Positions 1 through 8,776 of a stretch of DNA of 64,000 nucleotides are shown in pieces (position 1 is the first letter of the stretch; each line of letters starts with the position of its first letter). Source of the DNA: Mycolicibacterium palauense (GTDB taxonomy: Bacteria > Actinomycetota > Actinomycetes > Mycobacteriales > Mycobacteriaceae); the NCBI RefSeq assembly GCF_002592005.1, contig NZ_NVQF01000012.1, forward strand, positions 31,720 through 95,719, in the 5' to 3' direction. The translations under genes and the position numbers were made by a program. The notes under the pieces were generated by a model. That model ran no database searches, was not told the DNA's origin, and worked only from the letters and a program-made list of their open reading frames with translations.

Positions 1-807
1 GCGATCGAGTGCGGCGTCGACCACCTCGACACCGCCCCCTTCTACGGCGGCGGCGAGGTCGACCGGCGCATCCGCGCCGCGCTGGCCCCCTACCGCGAGG
101 ACCTCGTGATCGTGAGCAAGGTCGGCGCCGTGCACGTTCCCGGGGGCCGGGTTCCGCTGGCCGCCGCGCAGAAGCCCGCCGAGCTGCGCGCCGCCGTGGA
201 GAGCGAGCTCGCCGAACTGGGCCTGGACCGGATCGCGGTGGTCAATCTGCGCCGGATGGACCTGGGCCCCGGCGTGCTGGCCGAGGGCGACCAGGTCGTC
301 GATCTCGATGACCAGCTGGCCGAGATGGTCGCGCTGCGCGACGAGGGCAAGATCGGGGCGATCGGCCTCAGCGCCGTCACCCCGCAGACGCTGCACCGGG
401 CCCTGCCGGCCGGCATCGTGTGTGTCCAGAACGCCTACAGCCTGCTCGACCGCCGGTGCGAGGACATGCTCCGGATCTGCGCGGGCCACGGCGTCGCCTG
501 GGTGCCGTTCTTTCCGCTGGGGTCGGCGTTCCCGGGGTTTCCCAAGGTCACCGACAACGAGGTGGTGCGCCGCATCGCCGGCGAGCTGGGCGCCACCCCC
601 GCCCAGATCGGGTTGGCCTGGCTGCTGGCCCACTCCCCCGACATCCTGCTGATCGCCGGCACCCGCTCGCCCGCGCACCTGCGGGAGAACCTGCGCTCCG
701 GTGACGTCGCACTGTCGCCGGCCCAGCTGGCCGCGCTCGACGCCGTCCCCGGCGCCGGGTCAGCCGACGGTGATGGCGTCGAGGCGTTCCTTGATGAAGG
801 CCGATGA
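1..807 (+). CDS. Aldo/keto reductase, 5' end outside the window
   Basis: Frame 1 is open from the first base to the TGA at 805-807, giving the last 268 residues of an NAD(P)H-dependent oxidoreductase of the aldo/keto reductase fold. The catalytic Asp and Tyr lie in DTAPFYGGGE near residue 13 of the fragment and the catalytic Lys in VIVSKVG. The C-terminal cofactor-binding part (LLIAGTRSPAHLRENL) is of the usual AKR type. Substrate cannot be told. Its last 48 bases overlap the convergent oxygenase gene at 760-1719, so the two genes share 3' ends. Confidence 0.85.
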   Translation, partial: AIECGVDHLDTAPFYGGGEVDRRIRAALAPYREDLVIVSKVGAVHVPGGRVPLAAAQKPAELRAAVESELAELGLDRIAVVNLRRMDLGPGVLAEGDQVVDLDDQLAEMVALRDEGKIGAIGLSAVTPQTLHRALPAGIVCVQNAYSLLDRRCEDMLRICAGHGVAWVPFFPLGSAFPGFPKVTDNEVVRRIAGELGATPAQIGLAWLLAHSPDILLIAGTRSPAHLRENLRSGDVALSPAQLAALDAVPGAGSADGDGVEAFLDEGR

Positions 808-1719
808 CGTCACCGGCGGCAGCCCCGAGACCTTGCCGACCGGCGGTTGCAGTGGTGTGACCAGCGCGTCGTGGTTGGCCTCGTAGAAGTAGATCAGCGA
901 CACCAGATCCTCCTCGGGCGCCTGCGGCTGCGGCGGCAGCACCCGGTGCCGGCCCGACGGCCAGCGCCGTCCGCTCCAGTACTCCAGCAGGTCACCGATG
1001 TTGACCGTCAGCGCCCCCGGCTCCCACGGCGCGTCCTCCCAGCCGGCCCCCTCGGAGTAGACCTGCAGGCCGCCGGCACCGGGTTCGCGGTCGAGCACGG
1101 TCACGGTGCCGAAATCGGTGTGCGGGCCGATGCGGAACTGGCCGGGTTCGGGTTCACCGACCACGCTCACCGGCGGGTAGTGGTTGATGTTCATCGTCCA
1201 CGTCGGCCGGTCCGCCAGGGTGACGAAGGGGTTGCCCGCCAGGCCGAGGGCGTGGGCGAACAACGCCAGCAGGTCGTCGGAGACCCGGCGCATCGCCGCG
1301 ACGTACTCGCTGACCAGGGTCTGCAGTGCGGGCACCTCGGCCGGCCAGACGTTGGGCGCGAACCAGATCCGGTCCACCTCCGGGTCACCGGTGGCGGTCT
1401 CGGCACCCAGGCTGAAACTCTCCTTGAGATCCGGGGGCGTCTCGGTGCCCTCGGCGTAGCCGTTGGCCTCCGCGCCGGGCCCGATCCAGCCGTGGCCCCC
1501 CACCGGCACCGAGTAGCGGGCCTTGATCTCGTCGGGCAGCGCGAAGAACTCCCGGCTGGCCGCGCGCACGCGGGCCGTCAGCGCGGGGTCCACACCGTGG
1601 CCGGTGACGACGATGAAGCCGGCGCGCTGCAGACCCTCGTCCACCGCAGCGGCCACCGCGTCGGCCTCGGAACCTCCGGCGTACCAGCGTGAAATATCAA
1701 CCGTGGCAATAGCACTCAT
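760..1719 (-). CDS. 2-oxoglutarate/Fe(II) oxygenase of the isopenicillin N synthase-like family
   Basis: 319 aa non-haem iron dioxygenase. The N-terminal DIOX_N-type region is followed by a double-stranded beta-helix with the iron facial triad: His and Asp in GPHTDFGTVTVL and the distal His in PSGRHRVLP, then an Arg/Ser pair further on for 2-oxoacid binding. Start chosen at the ATG (residues MSAIATVDISRW), which overlaps the deaminase stop by one base (TGATG); a longer reading from 1746 would run into the deaminase. It is the last gene of an operon with a nucleobase permease and a cytosine-type deaminase. Family members hydroxylate many small molecules, including thymine in fungi. The context makes a pyrimidine or purine base an attractive substrate, but this is inference. 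Confidence 0.85.
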   Translation of the reverse strand: MSAIATVDISRWYAGGSEADAVAAAVDEGLQRAGFIVVTGHGVDPALTARVRAASREFFALPDEIKARYSVPVGGHGWIGPGAEANGYAEGTETPPDLKESFSLGAETATGDPEVDRIWFAPNVWPAEVPALQTLVSEYVAAMRRVSDDLLALFAHALGLAGNPFVTLADRPTWTMNINHYPPVSVVGEPEPGQFRIGPHTDFGTVTVLDREPGAGGLQVYSEGAGWEDAPWEPGALTVNIGDLLEYWSGRRWPSGRHRVLPPQPQAPEEDLVSLIYFYEANHDALVTPLQPPVGKVSGLPPVTSSAFIKERLDAITVG

Positions 1720-2174
1720 CACGAAACTCCGATGTCTTCGTTCCACAGAACCGGATTGGCGGCGATGAAGTCCGTCATCATCGCCACGCAGCGCTCGTCG
1801 TCGAGCACGGTGACCGCCACCCCGTGCTCGGCCAGCCAGTCATGACCGCCGGTGAACGTCCGCGACTCGCCGATGACCACCGCGCCGATGTTGAACTGGC
1901 GTACCAGCCCGCTGCAGTACCAGCACGGCGAGAGCGTCGTGACCATCACGGTGGAGCGGTAGTCGCGCTGGCGTCCGGCCGCGCGGAAGGCGTCGGTCTC
2001 GGCGTGCACCGACGGGTCGTCGTCCTGCACCCTGCGGTTGTGCCCGCTGCCCAGCAGCTGCCCGTCGGCGGTGAACAGCGCCGCCCCGATCGGGATGCCG
2101 CCCTCCCCGAGGCCCTTTCGGGCCTCGTCGACGGCGACGTCGAGCATCCGGTCGAGCATCTGCTGCGCGGTCAT
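1719..2174 (-). CDS. Cytidine/deoxycytidylate-deaminase-fold nucleobase deaminase (cytosine deaminase-like)
   Basis: 151 aa zinc deaminase of the CDA fold. The zinc ligands and catalytic Glu are visible: HAETDAFR (His, Glu) and, 29 residues later, SPCWYC (two Cys). The short single-domain build and GGIPIGAAL segment resemble the yeast-type cytosine deaminase/guanine deaminase branch rather than bacterial amidohydrolase CodA. The ATG start (MTAQQMLDRM) overlaps the permease stop as ATGA, so translation is probably coupled. Likely hydrolytically deaminates an imported base such as cytosine; guanine or a modified base is possible. Confidence 0.85.
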   Translation of the reverse strand: MTAQQMLDRMLDVAVDEARKGLGEGGIPIGAALFTADGQLLGSGHNRRVQDDDPSVHAETDAFRAAGRQRDYRSTVMVTTLSPCWYCSGLVRQFNIGAVVIGESRTFTGGHDWLAEHGVAVTVLDDERCVAMMTDFIAANPVLWNEDIGVS

Positions 2175-3577
2175 AGCGCCCCGGCGAGCGACGCGCGCTC
2201 GGCCTCGATCTTCGACCGGCACAGCACCAGGTAGGACACCGCGGCCAGCACGAAGCCGACGAAGAAGGTGATGTCGCCGATCTCGGGCACCGCGCGCACC
2301 ACGAACCCGACGAACTTCTCCTGGTTGCAGAAGAACAGCACCGAGACCACCAGCCCGATCAGGAACGACGACAGCCCCGGCCAGTTCGTGTACGAGCGGT
2401 CATAGAGGTACCCGGCGATGGGCTGGCCGCGGCGCAGGTACTGATCGGCGAACACCACCCCCAGCCACGGCCCCACCCAGTAGGCGATGAGCAGCAGGAA
2501 CGCCTCATAGCTGGCGGCGGCGTCGGCCAGCGCCCACCAGGCGATCAGGAATCCGGCCACCCCGAAGAAGACGGTGACCAGGGCGCGGGCGACGTGCGCG
2601 GGCAGTTTGATGCCGATCGTCACGAAGGCCATCGCGCCCGAATAGACGTTGATCGAGTTGGCGGCCACGGCACCGATCGCGATGGCCAGCAGGGTGGCGC
2701 CGGCCAGCCAGGCGGGCAGCTCACTGGTGAACGCGTCGGTGGGGTTGTCCGACGCCGCGGCGCCGATGGTGACCGAGGCCGCCCCGACGATCTCCAGCAG
2801 CGTGCACGACAGGAAAAGGCCGGCGGCGGCGAACAATCCGGTGCGCGCGCCGGACACCGAGGACGGCAGGTAGCGGGTGTAGTCGGCCGCGTACGGGGTC
2901 CAGCCGGCGGCGTAGCCGAACGCGGTGCCGACCGTCAGCAGGAAACCACCGAGGCCGCCCACGCCGCCCTCGACGGCCGGCGCGCCGGGGTTGGACTTGC
3001 TCAGGATCACCACCGAGGTGATCACGAAGATCACCGCCAGCACCGGGAACGCCCAGCGCTCGAACGCCTGCACCAGGTTGTGACCGAAGAAGGCCAGCGC
3101 GGTCTGGACCAGCACCACCAGCACCAGGCCCAGCAGCGGGCCGATGTGGAACAGGGTCGCCAGCGCGAACGCCCCGCTGACGCTGTTGGTGGCGAACCAG
3201 CCCACCCCGGCGGTCACCGACATCAGCACCGCGGGTACCGCGTTGCCCTTGAAACCGAATGGCAGCCGGCCCAGCACCATCTGCGGCACCCCGTGCAGCG
3301 GGCCGCGGGCCGAGAGCACGTAGTGGGCGACGGCACCCAGCCCGGTGCCCACGACGATGCCCGCCGCCGCCTGCCAGAACGTCATCCCGAAGTAGGAGAC
3401 CGCCAGCACACCGACGAAGATGGTCGCGAATTCCAGGTTGGGCGACGCCCATGTCCAGAACAGCTGACTGGGCCGCCCGTGCCGGTCCGCCTCGCCGATG
3501 AACTCGTTACCGCCGGGTTCGACGGCCACGATCCGGTCGCGGTAGGTGCCGTCGGTGGTGGGTTCGGGCGCTGTCAT
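2171..3577 (-). CDS. NCS1-family nucleobase (cytosine/purine) permease
   Basis: 468 aa with about 12 hydrophobic helices, typical of nucleobase:cation symporter-1 proteins (CodB/PurP-like). An N-terminal cytosolic stretch leads to FWTWASPNLEFATIF, a conserved NCS1 helix-1 motif, and YAADYTRYLP occurs in the middle, as in cytosine and purine transporters. Start is the ATG at 3577 (MTAPEPTTDG); the longer open frame upstream is only the shadow of the neighbouring reductase. First gene of the permease-deaminase-oxygenase operon, with an ATGA overlap to the deaminase. Probably imports the base the deaminase and oxygenase act on. Confidence 0.9.
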   Translation of the reverse strand: MTAPEPTTDGTYRDRIVAVEPGGNEFIGEADRHGRPSQLFWTWASPNLEFATIFVGVLAVSYFGMTFWQAAAGIVVGTGLGAVAHYVLSARGPLHGVPQMVLGRLPFGFKGNAVPAVLMSVTAGVGWFATNSVSGAFALATLFHIGPLLGLVLVVLVQTALAFFGHNLVQAFERWAFPVLAVIFVITSVVILSKSNPGAPAVEGGVGGLGGFLLTVGTAFGYAAGWTPYAADYTRYLPSSVSGARTGLFAAAGLFLSCTLLEIVGAASVTIGAAASDNPTDAFTSELPAWLAGATLLAIAIGAVAANSINVYSGAMAFVTIGIKLPAHVARALVTVFFGVAGFLIAWWALADAAASYEAFLLLIAYWVGPWLGVVFADQYLRRGQPIAGYLYDRSYTNWPGLSSFLIGLVVSVLFFCNQEKFVGFVVRAVPEIGDITFFVGFVLAAVSYLVLCRSKIEAERASLAGAL

Positions 3578-3624
3578 GCGAAGACTCTGACCCCGGCCGT
3601 GCCGCCGTGCAACCGGAGCGCCGG

Positions 3625-4248
3625 TCAGTCGAACTGCGGCGGCTCGGTGCGGGTGCGCTTGAGCTCCCAGAAGTGCGGATAGGAGGCGAAGATCACCGAG
3701 GCGTCCCACAGCTTGCCGGCCTCCTCGCCGCGCGGGATGCGAGAGAGCACCGGGCCGAAGAACGCCACCCCGTTGACGTGGATGGTCGGGGTGCCGACCT
3801 CCTCGCCCACGGCGTCCATCCCCTCGTGGTGGCTCTTGCGCAGCTCGACGTCGTACTCGTCGGAGTCGGCGGCCTCGGCCAGCTCGGCGGGCAGGCCCAC
3901 CTCCGCAAGCGAGGAGGCGATGACGTCGGCGAGATCCTTGTTGTCCTGGTTGTGGATCCGGGTGCCCATCGCGGTGTAGAGCGGGGAGAGGATCTCGTCG
4001 CCCTTGAGCTTGTGCGCGGCCATCGCCACGCGCACCGGCCCCCAGGCCTTCTTCATCAGCTCGAGGTACTCCTCGGGCAGCTCGCGGCCCTCGTTGAGCA
4101 CGGCCAGGCTCATGACGTGGAAGTGGACGTCGATATCGCGGACCTTCTCCACCTCGAGGATCCAGCGCGAGGTGATCCAGCACCACGGGCACAGCGGGTC
4201 GAACCAGAAATCGGCGCGGGACTTCTCTGCGGATACCGGAGAGGACAT
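3625..4248 (-). CDS. DsbA-fold mycothiol-dependent reductase (Rv2466c-like)
   Basis: 207 aa thioredoxin-fold protein of the DsbA/FrnE type with active-site CPWC near residue 20 (DPLCPWCW) and the cis-Pro in GTPTIHVNG. No signal peptide, so cytosolic. The M. tuberculosis homologue Rv2466c is a mycothiol-dependent oxidoreductase of the oxidative-stress response that also reduces nitro prodrugs such as TP053. Start is the ATG at 4248, preceded by AAGGAAA; an upstream extension would have no RBS. A promoter of SigH/SigE type lies just upstream (4297-4325), agreeing with the known SigH control of the family. Confidence 0.9.
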   Translation of the reverse strand: MSSPVSAEKSRADFWFDPLCPWCWITSRWILEVEKVRDIDVHFHVMSLAVLNEGRELPEEYLELMKKAWGPVRVAMAAHKLKGDEILSPLYTAMGTRIHNQDNKDLADVIASSLAEVGLPAELAEAADSDEYDVELRKSHHEGMDAVGEEVGTPTIHVNGVAFFGPVLSRIPRGEEAGKLWDASVIFASYPHFWELKRTRTEPPQFD

Positions 4249-4296
4249 AGGGATGTTTCCTTCGTCGAGGGCTGAACGGGCACGGTTCCATACGGC

Positions 4297-4325
4297 ACAA
4301 CCGACACACCTCCGGTCGTGTTCCC
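4297..4325 (-). promoter_or_regulatory. SigH/SigE-type promoter of the Rv2466c-like gene
   Basis: On the minus strand GGGAAC (4325-4320) is followed, after 17 bases, by GGTTGT (4302-4297). This fits the mycobacterial ECF consensus GGAAC-N16-20-GTT. Transcription would begin near 4290, leaving about 40 bases of leader with the AAGGAAA ribosome site. Confidence 0.7.
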
Positions 4326-4424
4326 GCCGGGGTCCAACCACCCGCACCCACCGCCCGGCTTCGTCGAAGTCGGGTCGATCCCGCGGCCCCTGAGTTGAGT
4401 TCGCGGCCACCGACCCGTCGGCGC

Positions 4425-5393
4425 TCAGGGCACCAACAACAGCTTGCCGACGGTCTTGCGCCCCTCCATCTCGGCATGGGCCCGCGCCGTATCCGTCAGC
4501 GGATACTCACCGAAGATCTTGACCTCCAGCCTGCCCTCGGCGATCCACGCGAAGAGTTGTTCGGTGCGTTCCCGAAGCTGCGCGGGAGTGGCGATGTGAT
4601 CGGAGAACACCGCATACCCGATCTTGATGCTCCTGGGTAGGCTCATGATGTCGATGGGACCGGGGCCGCCGAGGACGGGACCGTACCAGCAGAAGGTGCC
4701 CGACCGGGCGAGCACGTCGAGCGATCCCTCGAACGTGGTGGGCCCGGAGCCGTCGTAGACCACCTGCACACCCCGCCCCTCGGTGAGCCGCAACGCATCC
4801 TCGGCGAATCGGCCCTCGGCATCGACGATCACGTGGTCGGCGCCGGCCGCCGTGGCCGCCGGGACCTTGGCATCCGAGGACACGCGTCCGATGACCCGGC
4901 CGCCGCGCAGCTTGACGATCTGGGTGAGCAGCAACCCCAGGCCGCCGGCCGCCGCATGAACGAAGGCGAGGTCACCGGGTTGCACCGGGTAGAAGTCCGT
5001 CGCGAAATGGCTCGCGGTGAGCCCTTGCATCATCACTGACGCCGCCACCCGGTCGTCAACCGCATCCGGAATGGGCACCAGAGACGCGACGGGTATCGCG
5101 ATTCTCTCGGCATAGCTTCCGGGCGCATACGCCCATGCGACGCGCTGACCGACCAACAGGCCGTGTACGCCCTCCCCCAGTGCGAGCACCCGCCCGGCGC
5201 CCTCGACTCCGAGGATCTTCGGGTCGGGGACGTCCGTCCACGCCGCCCCCTGACGCACCCCGATGTCCATGAAGTTCACGCCCGCATAGGCGATCTCCAC
5301 GAGCGCCTCACCCGGACCTGGCGCGGGGTCGGGACGTTCGACGTACTCCAGCACCTCACGGCCGCCGGCCCGTGTCATGACTATGGCCTTCAT
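4425..5393 (-). CDS. Medium-chain zinc-free quinone oxidoreductase (QorA-like)
   Basis: 322 aa MDR-superfamily NADPH-dependent quinone reductase or enoyl reductase. GroES-like N-terminal half, then the nucleotide-binding segment [19 protein letters not shown] (an AAxGGxG quinone-reductase signature) near residues 140-160. The Cys/His zinc ligands of alcohol dehydrogenases are absent. Start at 5393 ([10 protein letters not shown]) is preceded by AAAGGGGG. It lies 47 bases downstream of a TetR regulator on the same strand, with a sequence repeated upstream of both genes, so it is probably TetR-controlled. This pair is inserted between the Rv2466c-like gene and pepN relative to the M. tuberculosis order. 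Confidence 0.88.
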   Translation of the reverse strand: MKAIVMTRAGGREVLEYVERPDPAPGPGEALVEIAYAGVNFMDIGVRQGAAWTDVPDPKILGVEGAGRVLALGEGVHGLLVGQRVAWAYAPGSYAERIAIPVASLVPIPDAVDDRVAASVMMQGLTASHFATDFYPVQPGDLAFVHAAAGGLGLLLTQIVKLRGGRVIGRVSSDAKVPAATAAGADHVIVDAEGRFAEDALRLTEGRGVQVVYDGSGPTTFEGSLDVLARSGTFCWYGPVLGGPGPIDIMSLPRSIKIGYAVFSDHIATPAQLRERTEQLFAWIAEGRLEVKIFGEYPLTDTARAHAEMEGRKTVGKLLLVP

Positions 5394-5408
5394 GGAAACC
5401 CCCTTTAA

Positions 5409-5423
5409 GGAATAATCGATCAA
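5409..5423 (-). promoter_or_regulatory. Possible TetR operator copy upstream of qor
   Basis: On the plus strand this reads GGAATAATCGATCAA. It matches the 15 bases at 6029-6043 in 11 positions, in the same orientation. It lies between the tetR stop and the qor start. Candidate binding site only. Confidence 0.35.
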
Positions 5424-5440
5424 CAATGGGTCGGTTTCCG

Positions 5441-6007
5441 CTAGCGAAGCGCCCGCATCGCCATATCGGCCAGACCGGCCAGGGTTGCGGGGTCGGCGCC
5501 GCCCCGTCCGGCCACACGGATACCCGAAATGTTCGCGATGAGAAACCGGGCCACAGCGTCGGGATCGACGTCACCGGTGACGTCTCCCTCACGCTGCGCA
5601 TCACGGATGCGTCCGGCCACGGCAGTTCGCAGACTGACCCCCAGGACTTCGTTGATTTCGGCGAGGTCGGGCCGCGTTGCACCGAACTCGCAGATCGATC
5701 CGACGCCAAGACAGGGCTGAGCAGCCGTTTCAGCCACGCGATGCAGCATCGCGGCAATGCCGTCCACGGCGCGCGGCCCCTTGCGCAGGGCGTCGATATG
5801 GGCAGCGCACTCCCCCATCGCGTACCGTCGCACCGCCGACCGGTAGAGCTGCCACTTGTCACCGAAGGTCGAGTAGAGGCTCTGTCGGCCGATCCCCATG
5901 CGGTCCACCAGCATCTGGGCCGAACTGCCTTCGAAGCCGTGCTCACGAAACACGCCGATCGCGGCGTCGAGTGCGGTGTCCGCGTCGAACTCTCGTGTCC
6001 GGGCCAT
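5441..6007 (-). CDS. TetR-family transcriptional regulator
   Basis: 188 aa. N-terminal TetR helix-turn-helix at about residues 10-55 (FREHGFEGSSAQMLVDRMGI followed by GRQSLYSTFGDK). The ligand-binding part ends in a DPDAVARFLIANISGIRVAGRGGAD-type C-terminal helix pair found in AcrR/NemR-like repressors of small electrophile or quinone-response genes. Directly upstream of qor and probably co-transcribed. An imperfect repeat (6029-6043) sits 22 bases upstream of its start. Probably represses itself and qor; ligand unknown. Confidence 0.88.
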   Translation of the reverse strand: MARTREFDADTALDAAIGVFREHGFEGSSAQMLVDRMGIGRQSLYSTFGDKWQLYRSAVRRYAMGECAAHIDALRKGPRAVDGIAAMLHRVAETAAQPCLGVGSICEFGATRPDLAEINEVLGVSLRTAVAGRIRDAQREGDVTGDVDPDAVARFLIANISGIRVAGRGGADPATLAGLADMAMRALR

Positions 6008-6028
6008 GAACCCACCCTAGGGTTTTCC

Positions 6029-6043
6029 GGAATGTTCAGTCAA
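6029..6043 (-). promoter_or_regulatory. Possible TetR operator copy upstream of tetR
   Basis: GGAATGTTCAGTCAA on the plus strand, the partner of 5409-5423 (common pattern GGAAT-N2-TC-N2-TCAA). It lies just upstream of the tetR start codon, where an autoregulatory operator would be expected. Confidence 0.35.
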
Positions 6044-6164
6044 TTATTGCGGCCTGGGTGACGACGTATCAACATGCCGACGGGGCCGGGCCGGATGGGC
6101 ATCAGGCGTCCGGAGCAAGGTGGGGAGTACGCGCTGTCGGCGCCCACGATTACTGTTGAGAGTC

Positions 6165-8762
6165 GTGGCACTTCCCAATCTCACCCAGGACCAGGCCGTC
6201 GAACGCGCCGCCCTGGTCACCGTCGACAGCTACCGCATCTCCCTGGACCTCACCGACAGCAGCGGTGGGCCCGGGGAACGCACCTTCCACTCGGTGACCA
6301 CCGTGGAGTTCGACGCCCTGGCCGGCGCGGACACCTACCTGGACCTGGCCGCCGAGAAGGTCCGCAGCGCCACGCTCAACGGCCACGCCATCGACGTGTC
6401 CGGCTATGACGAGTCCACCGGGATTCCGCTGCGCGGGCTCGCCGCGCACAACGTCGTCGTGGTCGACGCCGACTGCCGATACTCCAACACCGGCGAGGGT
6501 CTGCACCGGTTCGTCGACCCCGTCGACGACGAGGTGTATCTGTACTCGCAGTTCGAGACCGCCGACGCCAAACGGATGTTCGCCTGCTTCGACCAGCCCG
6601 ACATCAAGGCCGCCTTCGACGTCACCGTCACCGCGCCGGGCCACTGGCACGTCATCTCCAACGGCGCCACGACCCTCATCGAGGACCGGGGCCCCGAGGG
6701 CGGGCCGAAGGTGCACACCTTCGCGACCACGCCGCGGATGAGCACCTACCTGGTCGCCCTCGTCGCCGGGCCCTACGCCCGCTGGAAGGACACCTACACC
6801 GACGAGCACGGCGAGATCCCGCTGGCGATCTACTGCCGGGCCTCGCTGGGCGACCACATGGACGCCGAACGGCTGTTCACCGAGACCAAGCAGGGCTTCG
6901 GGTTCTACCACCGCAACTTCGGGGTGCCGTACGCGTTCGGCAAGTACGACCAGCTGTTCGTGCCGGAATTCAACGCCGGGGCCATGGAGAACGCCGGCGC
7001 GGTGACCTTCCTGGAGGACTACGTCTTCCGCAGCAAGGTGACCCGCGCGTCCTACGAGCGGCGCGCCGAGACGGTGCTGCACGAGATGGCGCACATGTGG
7101 TTCGGCGACCTGGTCACCATGGCCTGGTGGGATGACCTGTGGCTCAACGAGTCCTTCGCGACGTTCGCCTCGGTGCTCTGCCAGGCCGAGGCCACCGAGT
7201 ACACCCAGGCCTGGACCACTTTCGCCAACGTGGAGAAGTCGTGGGCCTACCGGCAGGATCAGCTGCCCTCGACGCACCCGGTGGCCGCCGAGATCCCCGA
7301 CCTGCACGCCGTCGAGGTGAACTTCGACGGCATCACCTACGCCAAGGGTGCCAGCGTGCTCAAGCAGCTGGTCGCCTACGTCGGCCTGGAGGCGTTCCTG
7401 GCCGGCCTGCGCGACTACTTCCGCGATCACGCCTTCGGCAACGCGACGTTCTCGGATCTGCTGGGCGCGCTGGAGAAGTCCTCGGGGCGCGACCTGAGCC
7501 ACTGGGGGCGGCAGTGGCTCAAGACCACCGGCCTGAACACCCTGCGGCCCGACTTCGACGTCGACGCGCAGGGCCGCTTCACCCGGTTCTCCGTCGAACA
7601 GGGCGGTGCCGCGCCCGGCGCCGGCGAGACCCGGGTGCACCGGCTGGCCGTCGGCGTCTACGACGACGACCCGGCCGGTACGGGCAAGCTGGTCCGCGTA
7701 CACCGCGAGGAACTCGACGTCGAAGGCCCCAGCACCGATGTGCCTGCCCTGCAGGGGGTTTCGGCCGGCAAACTGGTACTGGTCAACGATGACGACCTGA
7801 CCTACTGCTCGTTGCGGCTGGACCCGGGCTCGCTGCAGACGATGCTGACCCGCATCGCCGACATCGCCGATTCGCTGCCCCGCACCCTGGCCTGGTCGGC
7901 GGCCTGGGAGATGACCCGCGAGGCCGAACTCAAGGCCCGCAACTTCGTCACCCTGGTCAGCGGCGGCATTCAGGCCGAGTCCGAGGTGGGGGTGGCCCAG
8001 CGGCTGCTGATGCAGGCCCAGACCGCGCTGGGCTCCTACGCCGACCCGGCGTGGGCGTCGGCCGAGGGGTGGCCGGCCTTCGCCGACCGGCTCGTCGAAC
8101 TGGCCCGCGCCGCCGAGGCCGGCTCCGACCATCAGCTGGCCTTCGTCAACGCGCTGTGCTCGTCGGTGCTGTCCACCCAGCACGTGGTGCTGCTGGCCGA
8201 CCTGCTCGACCGCGACCCCGCCGAGCTGGGGCTGGCGGGCCTCGAGGTGGACACCGATCTGCGCTGGCGGATCGTCACCGCGCTGGCGGCGGCGGGCCGC
8301 ATCGACGGCGGGGGCACCGAGACGCCGTTCATCGACGCCGAGGCCCAGCGTGACCCGACCGCCACGGGCCGTCGGCAGGCGGCGGCCGCGGCGGCGGCCC
8401 GGCCGCAGGCCGCGGTCAAGGAGGCGGCCTGGACCCAGGTCGTCGAGGACGACACCCTGGCCAACATCACCGCACGGTCGATCATCACCGGGATCGTGCG
8501 TCCCGGGCAGGGCGAGCTGCTGGCCCCCTTCGGGCGGCGGTACTTCGACACCATCTCCGGGGTGTGGGAGCGGCGCTCCAGCGAGGTCGCCCAGACCGTG
8601 GTGGTCGGGCTCTACCCGTCGTGGGACATCAGCCAGTCCGGTGTCGCCGCCGCCGACGCGTTCCTGGCCGGCGAGGTGCCCCCGGCACTGCGGCGGCTGG
8701 TGTCCGAGGGCCGCGCCGGGGTGGTGCGCTCGCTGAAGGCGCGCGAGTTCGACGCGAGCTGA
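6165..8762 (+). CDS. pepN: Aminopeptidase N (M1 family)
   Basis: 865 aa zinc aminopeptidase that removes N-terminal residues from peptides. The exopeptidase motif GAMENAGAVTF is near residue 275 and the zinc site HEMAHMWFGD with the downstream WLNESFAT Glu lies near residues 308-335, followed by an ERAP1_C-like helical domain. Length is usual for actinobacterial PepN. The start is a GTG at 6165 (read MALPNLTQDQ), as in mycobacterial homologues; the ATG at 6120 would add an unrelated arginine-rich extension. TACTGT at 6151-6156 is placed as a -10 box for a nearly leaderless mRNA. Confidence 0.95.
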   Translation: MALPNLTQDQAVERAALVTVDSYRISLDLTDSSGGPGERTFHSVTTVEFDALAGADTYLDLAAEKVRSATLNGHAIDVSGYDESTGIPLRGLAAHNVVVVDADCRYSNTGEGLHRFVDPVDDEVYLYSQFETADAKRMFACFDQPDIKAAFDVTVTAPGHWHVISNGATTLIEDRGPEGGPKVHTFATTPRMSTYLVALVAGPYARWKDTYTDEHGEIPLAIYCRASLGDHMDAERLFTETKQGFGFYHRNFGVPYAFGKYDQLFVPEFNAGAMENAGAVTFLEDYVFRSKVTRASYERRAETVLHEMAHMWFGDLVTMAWWDDLWLNESFATFASVLCQAEATEYTQAWTTFANVEKSWAYRQDQLPSTHPVAAEIPDLHAVEVNFDGITYAKGASVLKQLVAYVGLEAFLAGLRDYFRDHAFGNATFSDLLGALEKSSGRDLSHWGRQWLKTTGLNTLRPDFDVDAQGRFTRFSVEQGGAAPGAGETRVHRLAVGVYDDDPAGTGKLVRVHREELDVEGPSTDVPALQGVSAGKLVLVNDDDLTYCSLRLDPGSLQTMLTRIADIADSLPRTLAWSAAWEMTREAELKARNFVTLVSGGIQAESEVGVAQRLLMQAQTALGSYADPAWASAEGWPAFADRLVELARAAEAGSDHQLAFVNALCSSVLSTQHVVLLADLLDRDPAELGLAGLEVDTDLRWRIVTALAAAGRIDGGGTETPFIDAEAQRDPTATGRRQAAAAAAARPQAAVKEAAWTQVVEDDTLANITARSIITGIVRPGQGELLAPFGRRYFDTISGVWERRSSEVAQTVVVGLYPSWDISQSGVAAADAFLAGEVPPALRRLVSEGRAGVVRSLKAREFDAS

Positions 8763-8776
8763 CGGGCGCCCCCGGC

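Noticed and set aside
3578..4477. N-terminal extension of the NCS1 permease to a 768-residue frame.
   Set aside because: The extra 300 residues are the shifted shadow of the Rv2466c-like reductase; the permease has a good ATG at 3577 of family-typical length.
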